Positions 12,536 through 13,614 of a DNA stretch of 13,614 nucleotides are shown here, one piece after another. The translations under genes were made by a program, and so were the position numbers. Below the pieces are notes generated by a model. It saw only the letters and a list, made by a program, of their open reading frames with translations. It did not search any database and was not told where the DNA came from. The stretch spans positions 1 to 13,614 of the forward strand of contig CAVOBC010000100.1 of assembly GCA_963693635.1 (NCBI GenBank), given 5' to 3'. This stretch comes from CAVOBC01 sp963693635. Its GTDB lineage: Bacteria > Pseudomonadota > Gammaproteobacteria > Pseudomonadales > Azotimanducaceae. Position 1 is the stretch's first letter. Each line of letters begins with the position of its first letter.

Positions 12536-13614
12536 GTGGACATACGAACTAAATTAGCCTTGGCGCTGGTGTCAGTGTCGCTCGCCAGCATGATTTTGCT
12601 GGGTACCTTTGCCTATCGCACCTCCGCTGATCTATATAAAGAGATCGCACTCAGACAACTCGACGCGCTCGCAGAATCCAAACGTTCTGACCTGCTGAAG
12701 GTCTTCGATGGCTGGAAGGATCAGGTGCGGCTGATGCGAGCCGCGAGGGAGCTTGGGGAGAGCGTCGTCGCCCTGGAAGGGGGCGTGGACGCCGATGCGC
12801 GAATGCAACTTAGCGCGACCCTCGATGCATGGCGCGCAGCGGTCAGCAGCACCGAACGTATCACGCTCTTCAGCACAGCCGGCGCGGAACTGATCAGCGT
12901 GGGTCGATCATCGATTCCGGTGAAGTTCGTCGATGTCGGTATGGAGGTCGTTGAACTGACATCCACGTCGGTGACTCCTGCGCACGAGGTGAAGGTTGCC
13001 TTTCACACATGGCTGACAATGGACGGGGTCGGCATCGGCACGATGGAGGTCGTGATGGATGCCAGCGATCTCGAGTCTGTTACTGCGGACTACACGGGCC
13101 TCGGCGAGACCGGTGAGACGTTCCTCGTCAGGCGCGCCGCTGGGGACTCGGTCATGGTCCTCAATCGTCTCCGGCACGACGACAGCGTGCCGGTCGTGCG
13201 GCCGGTCTCAAGTATGTCGGACGACGTCAAAGCGGTGCTTGGCGGTGCCGATCAGGTATTTCCCGAGCACCTTGATTATCGCAACATCCTGGTGTGGTCA
13301 GCGGGCCGATTTGTCGAAGGCCTCGAGTGGGGTGTGATCGTCAAGGTAGACAAGGCGGAAGAGGAAATCCGGTCAGAAGCATTGCGTGATTCCATTTTCG
13401 ACCTCGGCATCGCACTCTCTGCTTTTGCAATCATCGGTGGAACGCTGCTTGGCTTCTGGCTTGCTAAGCCCATCCAGGAACTCGCTGACCTGGTCCATCG
13501 GGTCCGTGATGGCGAGACCAACTTGCGCGCGGATGCCGATGGCCAGGATGAGGTGGCGTACCTCGCCCAGTCATTGAACGCATTCCTCGACACGCTGGCT
13601 GAGAGAACTGACCA
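12536..13614 (+). CDS. Cache-HAMP transmembrane sensor, partial (3' end beyond window)
   Basis: Translated here from GTG 12536 (an in-frame TAG lies 12 bases upstream; the ribosome site is weak), the frame is open for 359 codons to the window edge. Topology: TM1 at about 7-26, a periplasmic sensing domain of about 260 residues, TM2 at about 290-310, then a HAMP linker at 311-356 with the conserved P312 and the D338-E339 pair before V-A-Y-L-A-Q-S-L-N. The stretch T-G-L-G-E-T-G-E-T-F-L-V (187-198) is a hallmark of dCache sensor domains, and W-G-V-I-V-K before TM2 closes it. The output domain is missing; histidine kinase, GGDEF, adenylate cyclase or methyl-accepting domains are all possible. The ligand is unknown. 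It lies 83 bases after the split SPOR gene. Confidence 0.92.
   Translation, partial: MDIRTKLALALVSVSLASMILLGTFAYRTSADLYKEIALRQLDALAESKRSDLLKVFDGWKDQVRLMRAARELGESVVALEGGVDADARMQLSATLDAWRAAVSSTERITLFSTAGAELISVGRSSIPVKFVDVGMEVVELTSTSVTPAHEVKVAFHTWLTMDGVGIGTMEVVMDASDLESVTADYTGLGETGETFLVRRAAGDSVMVLNRLRHDDSVPVVRPVSSMSDDVKAVLGGADQVFPEHLDYRNILVWSAGRFVEGLEWGVIVKVDKAEEEIRSEALRDSIFDLGIALSAFAIIGGTLLGFWLAKPIQELADLVHRVRDGETNLRADADGQDEVAYLAQSLNAFLDTLAERTD

Noticed and set aside
1..13614. CRISPR array, tRNA, rRNA, insertion sequence or attachment site
   Set aside because: No spaced direct repeats of CRISPR type, no transposase or integrase frame, and no RNA gene pattern could be found by reading.

Overview
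The window looks like chromosomal DNA from a GC-rich (about 60% by eye) proteobacterium, most likely a gammaproteobacterium. The evidence is a MoxR/DUF58/DUF4350/DUF4129 membrane operon in the arrangement common there, a Fur-boxed feoA-feoB pair, SPOR-type envelope proteins, and frequent GTG/TTG starts. No phage, transposon, CRISPR, tRNA or rRNA is visible. This assignment is inference; no marker gene for taxonomy is present.

Region 1 (1-4950, minus strand) is a tightly packed five-gene operon read from right to left: a multi-pass membrane protein, a DUF4129-like single-pass protein, a DUF4350 protein, a MoxR AAA+ ATPase and a DUF58 protein that runs off the left edge. Two junctions are 4-base ATGA overlaps. 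The DUF58 gene has no stop inside the window, so a search for closed reading frames misses it. The set is a MoxR chaperone-like ATPase with membrane partners whose biological target is poorly known. Its likely promoter lies in a 79-base divergent intergenic region that carries a clean dyad.

Region 2 (5030-8190, plus strand) starts with a small secreted protein of unknown function. Three catabolic-type enzymes follow: an enoyl-CoA isomerase of the PaaG type, a 2-keto-4-pentenoate hydratase/fumarylacetoacetate-fold enzyme and an SDR oxidoreductase. They are co-directional but separated by gaps of 100-124 bases and may form a loose degradation cluster. A four-run G-tract precedes the isomerase.

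Region 3 (8330-10871, plus strand) is the ferrous iron uptake locus feoA-feoB, with an excellent Fur box over the predicted -10 of feoA. No feoC follows.

Region 4 (11106-13614, plus strand) holds a secreted protein with two SPOR-like repeats. Its frame is cut by a single in-frame TAA inside an acidic, Pro/Glu-rich linker; the same frame then stays open for 226 more codons and ends in a four-cysteine domain. This is the most unusual item in the window: a nonsense-split gene, a very recent pseudogene, or a sequencing error. It is followed by the start of a two-TM Cache-HAMP sensor protein that runs off the right edge, so its output domain is not visible.

I found no clear new defence or mobile system. 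The best leads are the interrupted SPOR gene with its linker repeats, the MoxR operon with its divergent dyad, and the feo control region.
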